A stretch of DNA of 64,000 bases from Prosapia bicincta (Eukaryota; Arthropoda; Insecta; Hemiptera; Cercopidae), in assembly GCA_036971475.1 (NCBI GenBank), contig JBAIZL010000003.1, forward strand, positions 78,993,928 to 79,057,927, given 5' to 3'. Under the pieces are notes generated by a model. That model made no database searches and was not told the origin of the DNA. It saw only the letters and a list, made by a program, of their open reading frames with translations. The position numbers and the translations under genes were made by a program. Shown piece after piece: positions 32,597-43,779 of this stretch. How positions within the stretch are numbered: the first letter of the stretch is position 1; the number at the start of each line of letters is the position of its first letter.

Positions 32597-32639
32597 ACTC
32601 AACGTTTCGAGTTTCTTTCCGAAATTCCTTTTCAAGAGC
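32597..32639 (-). ncRNA. Solo hammerhead-like motif with U/A core variant
   Basis: Read on the minus strand: stem I GCUC/GAGU (one G-U), UUGAAAA in the core position, extra G, stem II GAAUUUC/GAAACUC (one A-C mismatch) with loop GGAAA, then GAAA, stem III AC/GU and U at the cleavage position. Core C3 and G8 both read as U and A, as in 18697-18738. It is not part of an obvious palindrome. Confidence 0.4.
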
Positions 32640-32899
32640 TCAATTTTAATTGCTAGTTTTGAAATAAGTGAGGTTTTAAATTAAATACAGGAGAACAACT
32701 GTGATGAAAATGATGGTTGGTGTGATAATACTGATTTGATTGATGGTGGAGAGAGAGAGAAGATGAAGTTTCCGAGCACAATACGGATACTGAAGTTGAC
32801 GATACGGATATCAGCCCGGATTGTATTCAATGAAAATGGAATGACAAGTCAACCAGGTAGGAGAGAACCTTCTAGTATTGGTCAAGATAGCAACATTGA

Positions 32900-33440
32900 A
32901 AATGACTTTCAGACTACTGATGCTGTACAAGTTAGGCATCCAAATATTACCAAATTTAGATTGACCAAACTGGATAGCATCAAATTTTGTAATGCCACTA
33001 CAGGTGCTGTAGACACTTTTGATGAAATGTTAACTTTTATGTCATGTTCCCAAAACATTATAAGATGGCCTGTAAGCATTTTCTATGGAATAGTGAACAA
33101 AAATGGTCATCTTATGAATTTTTGTTATCTACGTCCATCATCAAATCTCAAAAAAAGAAGAAACCCAAGTCCAAGAGAGCGTTTCCCAAAGACAAGTATA
33201 GAGCTCACTACTCCTCAAGTTTTACGACGACCAACACTACATAGTCTCTCCACAATCGCAAGCACCATATTGACCATCAACACTCTCCTCCATGAGGTTA
33301 CGAGAACCTATAACAAGAACAATTTTTGCTATTTGTCTAACCAAAGAAAGAAGGATGACTCATTTCCAGTGTGCTATCTGTCCTAAGCATATTTACTTGA
33401 AGCACAGAGGAGAAGTGTGAGTAGACTGTGTAAGAAAAGA
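32900..33440 (+). pseudogene. Decayed piggyBac-type transposase, C-terminal part
   Basis: NATTGAVDTFDEMLTFMSCS followed by IIRWPVSIFYGIVNKNG matches the piggyBac block that contains the last catalytic Asp (K-G-G-V-D-T/x-D-Q-M, RWP, F). Downstream near 33350-33415 a Cys-rich CAICPKH...HRGEV pattern resembles the piggyBac C-terminal zinc-finger tail, in another frame. It is broken by frameshift and probably unrelated to the fragment at 13290-14064. Confidence 0.7.
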
Positions 33441-33535
33441 TTAAATATCTCAAAACAGTTGTAAACCTATAAAACATTGTAGTTTACCATGATCATGTGT
33501 AAATTAAAGATAACTCTTGTCTAATTAATTTTTTT

Positions 33536-34575
33536 GGTAAAAATATAGTCTTAATGACGTTGGTTTAAATTTTTTTTTTTTTTTTAATTACTCTTTTTAA
33601 TGTGTAGAACACGAATATCAACTTTTTCCGCGGAAAATACGGAAAGTTACTTTTTTCACATTTTAAATGTTAGGTTGTAATGGCATGTATAGCGTAAACG
33701 AGTCTTATTAATAATGTTTTAAAAAATGTTGTTTATTTTAAATTACTTATTTAAATGTGTAGAACACTAATATTAACTTTTATCCGCGGAAAATACGAAA
33801 GTTAATTTTTTTTTGCACATATTTAATGATAGTCTGTAATAGCATCTATAGCGTGAACCGGCTGCGCAGTTGCTACAGCTCACTGCACTACGTCAAAGTC
33901 AGTTTATTTTAATACTAAATCTAAATATTTAACTTTTGGTTATAATTTTATACAACATTACTATATAACTACATTGAAATATACCTATGAAGTATCAAGT
34001 CAGGATAGATTTGGTTATAATTTTATTCAATATTGCTATCTACCTATATTAAAATATACCTACGAAGTATTCAGTCAGGTAATAATTTTATTCAACATTA
34101 CTACTATCTACCTATATTAAAATATACCCTGTACCTATGAAGTATCCAGTCATGACAGATTTGGTTGTAATTTTCTGATCGGCAATAAGTCTAAATATTT
34201 ACCAATATTACAACCAAATCTATCCTGACTGGATACTTCGTAGGTATATTTTAATATAGGTAGATAGCAATATTGAATAAAATTATAACCAAATCCATCC
34301 TGACTGGATACTTTGTAGGTATATTTTAATATAGGTAGATAGTAATGTTGTATAAAGTTACAAATCTAGACATAGTGCAGTGCGCTGTAGCTACTGCACG
34401 CCCTGTTCACGCTATAGGCCTACATGCCTTTACAACCTAATATTTAAAATGAGAAAAATTAACTTTCGTATTCTCCGCGGAAAAAAGTTGATATTCGTGT
34501 TCTACACATTAAAATGAGTAATTTAAAAACAAAAAAATTTGTTTAAACCAACATCATTAGGACTATATTTTTACC
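33536..34575. mobile_element. 1.04-kb terminal-inverted-repeat MITE (hAT-like by 8-bp target duplication)
   Basis: Ends GGTAAAAATATAGTC...GACTATATTTTTACC, with long subterminal inverted repeats (TCCGCGGAAAATACG, TTCACGCTATA). The flanking 8-mer ATTTTTTT is repeated at 33528-33535 and 34576-34583, though its low complexity weakens the call. Internally, blocks of CCTATGAAGTATC.AGTCA..ATAGATTTGGTT are repeated in both orientations (33960-34330). No ORF. Confidence 0.7.
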
Positions 34576-34639
34576 ATTTTTTTTCCTAATGTAGTCTGAA
34601 TGACTACTATTACCATTAACATGTGGAATAGACACATGA

Positions 34640-37417
34640 GGGTCATTCCATGTCAAATCAAGCAACTAAAAAATAATTTTGGACCTTAAGGTTTCAGAAT
34701 GATCTGATTTTTTGTAGACTGTTCCTACCATCAAAACTAACAAAAATGCAAAATATCAGATTTTTTGGACTTATAGTTTTTTAATTATTAATTTTCAAAA
34801 AGAGTAAAAAGTACGAAAATTGTCAGCGCGCTGGTTACTCTAAACTGCTCTATTTTCAAAACTACTAACATACAAGATTGAAATTTTCACCATTTTATTC
34901 TGTTTTACAAGAGCTTTAATTTGATACCATACATGATCATGTTGGTAAATTTTACCATTTTCCAAAAATTTTCTAAAAACAAATTTTGAAAAATTCAAAA
35001 ACGTATTTTTTATTTTTCTGAAAAAAATATATGTTATTTGTACACTATTTTAGTACATATATGCCAAATTTTAGAATGGGATGACAATGGGATCATATTT
35101 TAATAAAATATTTTTAGTCTAAACTCACCCTAACATTTTTAAATAAAACTCACCCTAACATGTAGGTATCGATCAGTCACACTCATCGGATTCCCACACA
35201 AAAATCAGAAATATGTTTATGACTGCATCTTTAAAAGTTTTTATAAAAAAAGTAGGCACCACCTAATGAACTAGGTTTTTAAAGTTCCTTAAACTTAACA
35301 AAATTCGACGTAAGATATTGCTCTTGATATTTAGTTAGATGTTTCTCTTGAGATACTTTGCTAAAGTCTTAGAAGACAGCGAATTTTCTTCCTTGCTTAA
35401 TTTGTACACCATTCCAGTTGTAGTCATTGGTTCTACTTTTTGAAGTAGTGTTTCACCTGGGACAGTTAAAATGTCACAAGGCTTTGGGTAGAAAGGCGTT
35501 GGATGTAGAAAACTCACTTCATATTCACAAGTTCCATTATTCTTTTTAAGAATACATGAAAGCCACCAGGATTGATCATAGGCAACAGTCCCAAAGCCAG
35601 ATTCGATGTATTGTAGATCTGTCGGTGTTATATACTCAAAGGCTGTGATAGTTTTAGTAAACTGGTAGGGGCTGTAGTAGTAATACTTCACATTGATGCA
35701 ATTTTCAAATTGGGCTGTAGGAATGAAACTTTTGAGTTCCAACAATGGCTACTGAGTCATTGAAGCGTGCAGCAAGTTTCTTTCCCATATCTGCATTCTT
35801 TTTGCAAGCAGTATATAAAATCAATTCCAGATATATTATCCACGGCAAAGTCATACAACTGCAAAAAACTGCCATTCTGCTTCGATTCCAAAATCAGTTT
35901 TATGAAAGCAAAGGTTATGGAAATTTTTCTTGTTTTTATATTGTGCCGAACTACCATCGGAGAAGTATGTTATTTTCTTGATTTCAAAAGGTATAGTTTC
36001 TTTCAGTATAGAAATCAACTTAGTCTGGAATACATTAAATGCTACAGTATTGTGTTCTAAGCAGTCTGATATAAAAACATAATCTAAATGTTTTATTTTG
36101 TTTTCCCAATTGTAGTAAACTATAAAAGGGTGTACAGTAGCCTGAGTTTATGTCCAATGAAATGACTGTACTTCGTCTTGGATAATAAATGAATAATTTT
36201 CTGCAAAGTCACAGTTAATGATAAGTTCCCCTGATGCCAAGTTTTCTTTCTTCTCTGAGAAGCATTCTTTTTGCATGTTGGCTAGGAATGAATGAGTTTT
36301 CAGTTTTAAGAGCATTTCTAGAAATTCATCAACAAAGTCTTCTACGTTTTTTGTTATAGACTCCAATGTAGACCTATCGACTGTAATCCACTGTTTATAT
36401 GTCACTTCATCAACAAGTTCATCTTCAAATTTATTTATTAAGGCATTATGGAATTGTTCAACACCAGGGCATTCTTTACATTCACTTATGTAACACTCTT
36501 GTGAGGGTGGATTGCACATAATTTTAGCAAGGCAACTATGGTATGATATAAACGGGGTACTATCTCCATGCCACCAGATGCTTGACAGCCCTATACTGAA
36601 CATACTGTTTTTTTTATCCAATTCAGAGCTCCCTCTAGACAAACTATGAGAAGCTGTAACCTGAGTCAAACAAATCTCAGATGGTTTATTTTGTCATTTA
36701 AAATGTGGAAACCCGGGTTTGTCAATGCTAACAACAAAATTATTTATAAATTGCGTAGGGTGACTTAGCCTACATTAGGTACCTAAGTTTGACATAACAA
36801 TTTCACATATGATATAGGCTAATTTATTTTTGATCCTAACAAGCGAGATTTACCAATATGTTTTATATTTTATAGAATCACATTTTACAAATCCTAGTAC
36901 TGAATGATCTTTGGGGACGAGTAAGATTGATCGATAAATTGATGAGTTTAGACAAAAAATATTTTATTAAAATATGATCCCATTATCATCCCATTCTAAA
37001 ATTTGGCATATACGTACTATAATAGTGTACAAATAACATATATTTTTTTCACAAAAATACGTTTTTGAAATGTTTCAAAATTTATTTTTAGAAAATTTTT
37101 GGAAAATAGTAAAATTTACCAACATAATCATGTAGGGTATCAAATTAAAGCTCTTGTAAAACAGAATAAAATGGTGAAAATTTCAACCTTGTATGTTTAG
37201 TAGTTTTTAAAATAGAGCAGTTTACAGTAACCAAAGTACTGACAATTTTCGTACTTTTTACTATTTTTGAAAATTAATAATTAAAAAACTATAAGTCCAA
37301 AAAATCTGATATTTTGCATTTTTGTTAGTTTTGATGGTAGGAACAATCATGCAAAAAATCATACAAATCTGAGTAAGTGAGGTTCAGACCATTGGTTGAT
37401 TTGACATGGAATGACCC
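34640..37417 (-). mobile_element. 2.8-kb DNA transposon with about 480-bp terminal inverted repeats
   Basis: Ends GGGTCATTCCATGTCAAATCA and its inverse at 37397-37417. Inverted homology extends to about 35126 on the left and 36943 on the right. It carries one decayed transposase gene on the minus strand. A nearby ATTACCATT repeat (about 34610 and 37418) may be a target duplication, but 22 extra bases on the left make this uncertain. Superfamily not assigned. Confidence 0.85.
35335..36669 (-). pseudogene. Decayed transposase of the long-TIR element (DD-type nuclease motifs)
   Basis: 36669-36148 reads a Cys-containing segment (CKECPGVE), WITVDRSTLESI, LKLKTHSFLANMQ and IINCDFAENYSFIIQDEVQSFHW. 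Between the open frames, the minus strand still reads KKITYFSDGSSAQYKN and CFHKTDFGIEAEWQFF. 35745-35335 holds a C-terminal domain. The pair CDFAENY / FSDG resembles catalytic Asp motifs of a transposase family common in aphid and cnidarian genomes. At least two stops lie between the parts. The usual GK-C-DG-GG-K continuation is destroyed near 35860-35790. Confidence 0.6.
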
Positions 37418-38116
37418 ATTACCATTCCTGGGTTAACCTCATATTAACTCTGTAATGGAACCATACTTGATGGAGACCAAAGTAGTTCTGCATTAACCCC
37501 AAGGAAGTTTTGATTTTTAGAAAAACAAGAAGAATAAAATCATTAACATAAAATTTTTATAACTTACTCAACTTGTAATCAGGCTGTTTCATTATTTACC
37601 CCAGTACAAAACTACATACCACCTAAAAACTTTTAATTACAATTCATATGCATTAATTTAAAACCAAAAACACAATATAAATATGATTTCACTCTATTTT
37701 TCGAACCAACATTAACTTTAGTATTCAAAATCAGTAATTTATTGTCTTTCAAATAAAAATTATCATAAATTAAATTCTATAGATTACATATATTTCTGTA
37801 TCTAAAAGAATACTTACTTGAACTTCGGACAGCTGTAACCGAAAAACTTAAAATGTGAATTATAATTTATGAATTTATTTATTAAATGCTATATTATTTG
37901 TATTAATCTTTATTGTAAATTCTTTCCCAATAAAAAATCCACAAATTCATTTCAATTATTTAAGCATATTTTTTTACAATAGATAATTTCATTTCACTTA
38001 GCATGTAGGGACACATGTCTACCACAGATGATATATTTTTCAAATCTACACATACACATATTTTCTGTAACTTCTACTACAGAAATTACTTCATAAAATT
38101 ATTATCATTAATAGTA

Positions 38117-38119
<3 letters not shown>
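37418..38119. other. No gene recognised
   Basis: AT-rich sequence without credible ORFs or recognised repeats. Confidence 0.5.

Positions 38120-38170
<51 letters not shown>
38120..38170. repeat. (TA)n microsatellite left of foldback
   Basis: About 25 TA units abutting the left arm. Confidence 0.95.
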
Positions 38171-38175
<5 letters not shown>

Positions 38176-38216
38176 CAACACAGGTTATTCAAATACAAGA
38201 ATATTTATTATTTTAT

Positions 38217-38261
38217 ATCCAAAGCTTTTCGTTGGCAAACAGTACCAACATCATCAGGAAT
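38217..38261 (-). ncRNA. Hammerhead-type motif, left arm
   Basis: Mirror of 38284-38328, identical in core and stems. Confidence 0.75.
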
Positions 38262-38283
38262 GAAAATTACAATGTTAATTTTC

Positions 38284-38328
38284 ATTCCTGATGATGTTGG
38301 TACTGTTTGCCAACGAAAAGCTTTGGAT
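38284..38328 (+). ncRNA. Hammerhead-type motif, right arm
   Basis: Stem I AUUC/GGAU (one U-G), core CUGAUGA (38288-38294), extra U, stem II GUUGGU/GCCAAC (one U-G) with 7-nt loop ACUGUUU, GAAA, stem III AAG/CUU, and U38324 at the cleavage site. All three stems differ from the PLE copy but pair. Confidence 0.75.
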
Positions 38329-38394
38329 ATAAAATAATAAATATTCTTGTATTTGAATAACCTGTGTTGTTTTAAATTATTAAACAAGAAAACG

Positions 38395-38396
<2 letters not shown>

Positions 38397-38446
<50 letters not shown>
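38397..38446. repeat. (TA)n microsatellite right of foldback, followed by a poly-T run
   Basis: TA units, then irregular TA/TG and a T-tract at about 38486-38514. Confidence 0.95.
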
Positions 38447-38450
<4 letters not shown>

Positions 38451-38479
38451 CATACATATATATGTATAATGTATATATA

Positions 38480-38516
<37 letters not shown>

Positions 38517-39439
38517 TAGTGTAATAACGTATTTTCTGTGTATACACATACACCCTCATATGTATATAAATATATACACACTCACACAAACCGCCTGTGC
38601 GTGTGAGTGGTGTAAATACATGAAAACACACACCTATATAGAGAAAAATATCCTTTTGTTTATAAAAAAATTATATGAAAATAAAAATTATTAATTTATG
38701 TTACAAATTTTACACTGGTAATTCTAGAAATTTCCAAACAAACAAAACATCATCTGGGGGTAATCATTTTGGTAGTTAATTATAATGATCTTTTTAAAGT
38801 AAGTTCAACAGATGGGCTGGGCAGTTTTCTAGTTTGGTTAGGCTTTATAGGCAGTAACGTGTTTAAGTGGAAATTTTCTAGTAAAGTCGACTGGGAAAAA
38901 ACATTTGTTTTGATTCATTGTATAATAGTTTATATATATAAAAACATAACAATGACTGTTTGTTCCTCTGCTCAAAGGAAAAAGCGAAGAGATCCCACCA
39001 AAATTAAATTTAAGGTTAGTAAAACTACTTTGTTGAGGTGTACGTTTTCAAAAGGAATGATGTATATAAAAACGCCTTTTATACAATTATATCCTGTGAA
39101 CCTTAAAGTACAAAAAAGAACGAACTAGAATACTAATACAACCTTTTTTAAAAAGATACACTACAACCTTATTTATGACAAAATGTTTTTTTTTCATAAT
39201 TACTTGTCTTTAACCTACAACTGATGAGGCACCATTATACAGGGATAGACTTGATTCAGGCATAGTACAAAATATATTTTATAAAACTGTTTAAAATTCA
39301 TAATGGACGCAAAATATGTTATATATGTAATTTTTCACAATAAAATGGTGAAAAGACGAAAAAAATTAAGATTCTTGCCTATTTTCCAGAGATATTATCC
39401 TTTGTACAATTGTAAACTTTAGAATTTTTCAAAAATTTT
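38447..39439. other. No supported gene; one weak ORF
   Basis: A 119-codon plus-strand frame (38769-39128) has a hydrophobic start and a basic C-terminus (SSAQRKKRRDPTKIKFKVSK) but no recognised family and AT-driven composition. It is not called as a gene. Confidence 0.4.
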
Positions 39440-39960
39440 AAATCAAGGTACTATAGTTTACACCAAATATAAAACAAATAGGTAATTGTTTAGTTTGCTA
39501 AACCGGGGCTATATTTTCATGAAACATTCAGAAACATGTAAAAAGGCTATTTTCATTGCAATTATTTTTTTCTGTGCGTAGAAACATTATTTTTTTTTAA
39601 ATTAAAGTTGGGTAAAATTTTCAGCGTGGATGTAGAAGTTGTGAATGGGTGCGGAGTGATACAAATGTTTTTTTACATCACAGTGCTGCGCATAAGGTTG
39701 TAGATTTGCATTCAGGATAGATTTGCTTTAATTTTATACAACATTACCTAATTAGACGTTTGCAGATTAATACCTTCTGCCAGGTGATCTCACGTGATCT
39801 CTATTCTTGCTTTGGATGTGTACATTTGTTTGGTTAAATGTATAAAATTACAACCAAATCTATCCTGACCTGATACTTTATATGTATATTTCAATATAGG
39901 TATATAAAGTTAACCTTCCGTAGCAATAACAAAATTTATAGTTATCAAAATAGCTGTAGG
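39440..39960. mobile_element. Fragment of the MITE family seen complete at 61020-61800
   Basis: Shares TAGGTAATTGTTTA, ATGAAACATTC..AAACATGT, AAAGGCTATTTTCAT, ATTACAACCAAATCTATCCTGA and TATATTTCAATATAGGTATA with that element. The end corresponding to 61800 appears to be missing. Confidence 0.65.
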
Positions 39961-40029
39961 AGATGTTCTTTATTCATTTTATAAGCATTGCATTGGGTGT
40001 GGACAATTTGCGTGTTTACCCAATAATAA

Positions 40030-40205
40030 CCTTTTCTTTTTCATAAGTAATTATGTAAGTAACTATATGAAGACTATTAACTAACTTGCTGATGCGTTTC
40101 GAACAGTCATTTGAGTAGCAGGTTAGCTTTGTCAACGACTGTTTCAAAACGCGTAAGAAAATAAATTTATAGTTTTTACTTATTTTCTCAAATAATCACT
40201 TATGA
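40030..40205. mobile_element. Foldback repeat of the CTTGCTGATGCGTTTCGAA family, copy 1
   Basis: Inverted arms around a short loop (AGTCATTTGAG...GTCAACGACTG). The inner arm TTGCTGATGCGTTTCGAAACA is shared with 45045-45235 and 55190-55372. The outer arm resembles AAGTAATTAT. The right arm is degraded. No ORF and no acceptable hammerhead core. Confidence 0.7.
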
Positions 40206-41240
40206 TTTATTCACGGAATGATCTTGTGCATGTATTTCTGCCTTATCACTATCAGATAATTACCTGATTGACAAATCGTTCTCCAATATTTCATTTGCTG
40301 AAATATCACTATCAACATTCAAATTTTTAAGTTTTCAAATAATAATTCTTGAATTTCATTAGACCAACATAGGTTACTTACCTTGGGATCAAAACAGAAC
40401 ACACAATTGACAGCTTTTTAAATGATCAGTAAAACAGGAAAGTGACATATTTGGTGTTCTTTTGCTTATGACAAGGATACACTTCAGTAATCATTTCAAA
40501 TAAATACACATTAAATTATTACTTTTATGCGTAGTGTTACTAATTTTAGAATCAACTACTGTAAATTAATTTGTTATTACTTCAATAGTTACAGCACTGC
40601 ATTATTGAAAAGGAATAGCTGCATTTTAAGCCTGTGTAAAATATATCACTGTATGTATCAAGAAAATGTGTTTAATATAAGGAGGTCATCAATTGTAATA
40701 GTAGAGAATAAATGTCATACACGCCGTATTTGTATTGAATCAAAATTTCAACAAGGTTATGTTCAATTTTCACAATTTCAATAAATTTTATATAGGCCAA
40801 CAAAATATTTCAAGATCTTAGTCATTATCAACATCCCTAATATAATATTGGCAGAAAAAATTATACCTGGAGATGCAGAAAGACTTCATAAACATAAGAA
40901 AAAATAATAAAATTTAATGCTCGCCCTAAAAATTAAAAATCTTGAAAACCTAAAAATAACTTCAGAAAGCATATACACTTACTATCCAAATATCTTTCAG
41001 ATTTTTAGAAAAAAAAAATAACACTAACACTCGAGTGGAAATGTACACGAATTTCCAAAATAATGATCTTGTGTACATGTCCTTTTCTCCACGATGCTAG
41101 TGTATGCACACCACAAAGATTATTTAAATGCTAAGTTGTCATTTCAGTGCAGTTATGTATAGTTGGCTATGGTCATTTCCCAGTTGATCGATCCTGGTAG
41201 ACTACTCTTTCGCATTAGTCCATTTTGTTTGTAGGTGTAT
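40206..41240. other. No gene recognised
   Basis: Scattered short frames only, including an 85-codon plus-strand frame at 40527 without recognisable similarity. Confidence 0.4.
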
Positions 41241-41244
41241 TTTG

Positions 41245-41720
41245 TCGTTCACCAAGGCTTGTGGAAGAAAACGAGTTGCCTTATCATTAGTGAATAAATT
41301 AATTATACATAAATCAGTTAAGAAGTTGCAGGTAAACAGTTGGCTGAGATGTACGATGTTAGACAATCAAAGATTTCAAACATTAAAAAGGAGCAAACCC
41401 TTACTCTTAAACTTTTCTCAGTGTTTAAAAATGAAGATGAAAGTTGTAGAAAATTAATGATGGCAGCAAAAAATAAAGAATTAGAAGATCCCATTTTTAA
41501 TTGGTATGGGAAACCAAATTCGGGTCCGATTCTTTATGAATAAACAAAGATCTTAGCTCGGAAGCTTATAAAAAATTATACATTTGCTTCCATTTGCAAC
41601 ATACATACAGTAATTAATTTTTTGACCCCTTTTTTTGAAAAAAATCAAATTTTTCCAAATTTTTGTTAATCTGGATGGGGTCCAGTCCCAATTGATTCAG
41701 ATAATTGGGAGTTCTACTGT
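41245..41720 (+). pseudogene. pogo/Tigger transposase N-terminus plus 3' inverted repeat (deletion derivative)
   Basis: In two frames: RKRVALSLVNKLIIHKSVKK, then QLAEMYDVRQSKISNIKKEQ and KNKELEDPIFNWY. This matches the two helix-turn-helix domains (CENP-B N-type) of Tigger transposases. The end GATAATTGGGAGTTCTACTG (about 41699-41718) matches the Tigger 3' terminal repeat. The 5' end was not found and the DDE region is absent. Confidence 0.72.
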
Positions 41721-41834
41721 AAAATCTGTTATAAACATTTGATTTTTTTCATAAAACAACAAAAATCTAAGTTTTGTTATAGAACATAACATATACTCTA
41801 ATTTATACATTTAAATTCTTGGTTTTTGTAGTTT

Positions 41835-42005
41835 GGTGAAACTTAATTAATCATATAGTTTATGACTATCCGATCTTTAAATTTTGTAAATTTGTGAAAA
41901 CTTACTGAGACAGAACGCTTTTGATCACTATGTAGCAATCTTCATCAGTGTCTTCTGCTTGGAGATGTCAGGTCAAGCAGTGACAGTTTTAAAGGCAGGT
42001 TTTCG
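41835..42005 (-). mobile_element. PLE 3' end / pseudo-LTR fragment of the 48.5-50.5 kb lineage
   Basis: The reverse complement reads AAACTGTC...GACATCTCCAAGCAGAAGACACTGATGAAG...CTGTCTCAGTA...GGATAGTCATAAACTAT, matching 50345-50470 with scattered differences. It contains a damaged hammerhead. Confidence 0.8.
41909..41952 (-). ncRNA. Degenerate hammerhead motif
   Basis: Stem I GACA/UGUC and core CUGAUGA are kept, and stem II GAUUGC/GUGAUC still pairs with two G-U. GAAA reads AAAA, so G12 is lost, and stem III is weakened. Predicted inactive. Confidence 0.65.
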
Positions 42006-43477
42006 ATAGTAAATGATTAATTATATGTTAAATTATAACATTTTTACAAAGTATCCAGTTAGGAGATATTTGATAATTATAAAAAACAAAATAAAGTTTG
42101 CTATAATAAGTCAAATTATTTCGTACTGAAGTTGCCTTGTGATATACATTTTCACACTGCTACATGGAATAAGAAGGTTGTTGTTTAACTGTTTGCTTCA
42201 ACTGTTTCTTCTAAACTTGTAAAAATTGTTTTTTTTTGCCTTTTTCAAATTTTACTTTTGAAGGCTGTAAACATGCAAGGCCCTGGGTCAGGGGTTTGTT
42301 TTCTCAGGGGTTCTTGGGGGGGGGGGGGGGTTGAGGGTATGGAACACTCCTCAATCAAAGTCTGTCTAAATTACTGTTAAAAAATATTTGCACAAAACTG
42401 TAGCATTATTATTAAGCACTTTCCAGAATTTTACATATATTCTTTAATGTATTAAGTCTAAAACATCATATGTTAATAGGGGTTATTTAAAAATTTTTGT
42501 TTTTCAAGTAATTTTTTTTTAGATGTCATTTTTAAAATCAGTCCTTAAAGACAAAGTTAAACAATATGGGAAATAAAACCACCTAATAAATACACTGTGT
42601 AGTATTGGAAACATATAACTGAAAAGTTACAGATCACACAAATAACTCATGCAAGATAATATTATACATGTAGTAAATAACGCTGTCTGGAACAAACAAT
42701 ATGAGACAAGAACTTATACAGACAGTCTTATTTCATGTCATGAGCTGAACAATGATGTGGGGCCTGGTAGCGATATTCTTGGAGAGTTGTTAGTTATTTG
42801 ACCCTTTCATATAAGCTTAAAAGTTTAGATTATACATTAATCCACTAAACTAGTGTGAAGTTTATTTTATCAAGCATTACTTTATTTTATTGATGTTTAG
42901 ATTGTGATTTGACATTGCGACTTACATTGGGGCCCCATGTTTATGACGCCCTGTGATCTTAAGTGCATGCCCTAGCCTTAGTCTCAGATACCATTTTTCT
43001 CTATTTTATATTAAACTTTGAATTACGAAGAGCTAGAAAATTGGTTCAGATGGATAAGAGGCAATAATTATTATGATAGAATCTTTAATGTAACTAAATG
43101 TTTGTATATTTTACATATTATGCTATGGCTGTTTAGTATTCAAAACATGGTCCATTGCAAATTCTTAAATACTAAGTCAAAATTTATCAGGAAGACATTA
43201 GTTAGTATCATTTTATTCAATGAGAACGGCTCAGGGTGGTCCCCCTGCATTGTTTTTGAAGTATAAATGAAATTTTTTTAAACTCACCAAACTATCTCAA
43301 AATAAAGGTCTCAGAGATATTTCTAACAATTTCTACCAATGGTGTGAGTTAGGTCGGCAAGCAACCATTGTAAGCATAATAATAGGTTTTTGTGACAAAA
43401 TTATCCTATGTTTCTAATCCTTACTTAACCATGTAATTATCTTACTTCTATTAATTTTTTTTTCATTGGTTTTTTAG
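42006..43477. other. No coding exon recognised (probable CNPPD1 upstream intron)
   Basis: AT-rich with a poly-G run at about 42317-42330. The expected N-terminal coding exon of CNPPD1 was looked for and not recognised here. Confidence 0.4.
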
Positions 43478-43574
43478 ACAGTGGGCAATCATGATGAATT
43501 CATTTCCCGGATAACAAAGACATTATACTATGGAAAACTTCCACTTACAGAGAGATTCAGTCTTCCTGTAACAG
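43478..43574 (+). CDS. CNPPD1: CNPPD1 orthologue, first recognisable coding exon
   Basis: Encodes TVGNHDEFISRITKTLYYGK followed by LPLTERFSLPVT, equivalent to the vertebrate CNPPD1 segment RIRRRLYYG...SSPV. The acceptor is TTTTTTAG at 43477, with an alternative AG four bases later. The donor ACAG|GTAGGA leaves one base (phase 1), which joins the next exon to give a Glu codon. The frame is shared with the next exon, which supports the junction. The initiator Met and N-terminus must lie in an upstream exon that was not found. The protein is a cyclin-fold (PHO80/cyclin N-like) family member; vertebrate CNPPD1 is predicted to be a membrane-anchored protein of unknown function. Confidence 0.85.
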
Positions 43575-43779
43575 GTAGGATATATTTCATTCTAAAATAT
43601 ATTAGTTTTAAAAAAATAATTAGAAATTATCATTCAAAAAATTATATTTTCATTTATAAGATTAATTATAATAACATTTATTGATATAACATAATTTGCA
43701 ATTTTATGAGACACCTAAAATAATTTATAAACTCATTGTTTATCAATAGACAAGTTGATCTTTTTTCAGTTCCTTCTAT

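Larger units (their letters stand above)
38171..38390. mobile_element. Foldback element between two TA microsatellites with two hammerhead motifs
   Basis: Arms TTAAAACAACACAGGTTATTC... and inverse, meeting around 38272 (paired positions sum to 76545). Each arm holds CCTGATGATGTTGGTAC and CGAAAAGCTTTGG. (TA)n runs flank both sides. No ORF. Confidence 0.88.

Noticed and set aside
38769..39128. 119-codon frame
   Set aside because: No recognised domain, next to low-complexity DNA, no conserved neighbour; left unannotated as a gene.
40070..40160. Possible hammerhead in GCTGATGCGTTTCGAA foldbacks
   Set aside because: CUGAUG is followed directly by CGUUUCGAAA with no space for stem II, and A9 is C; does not meet the core pattern.
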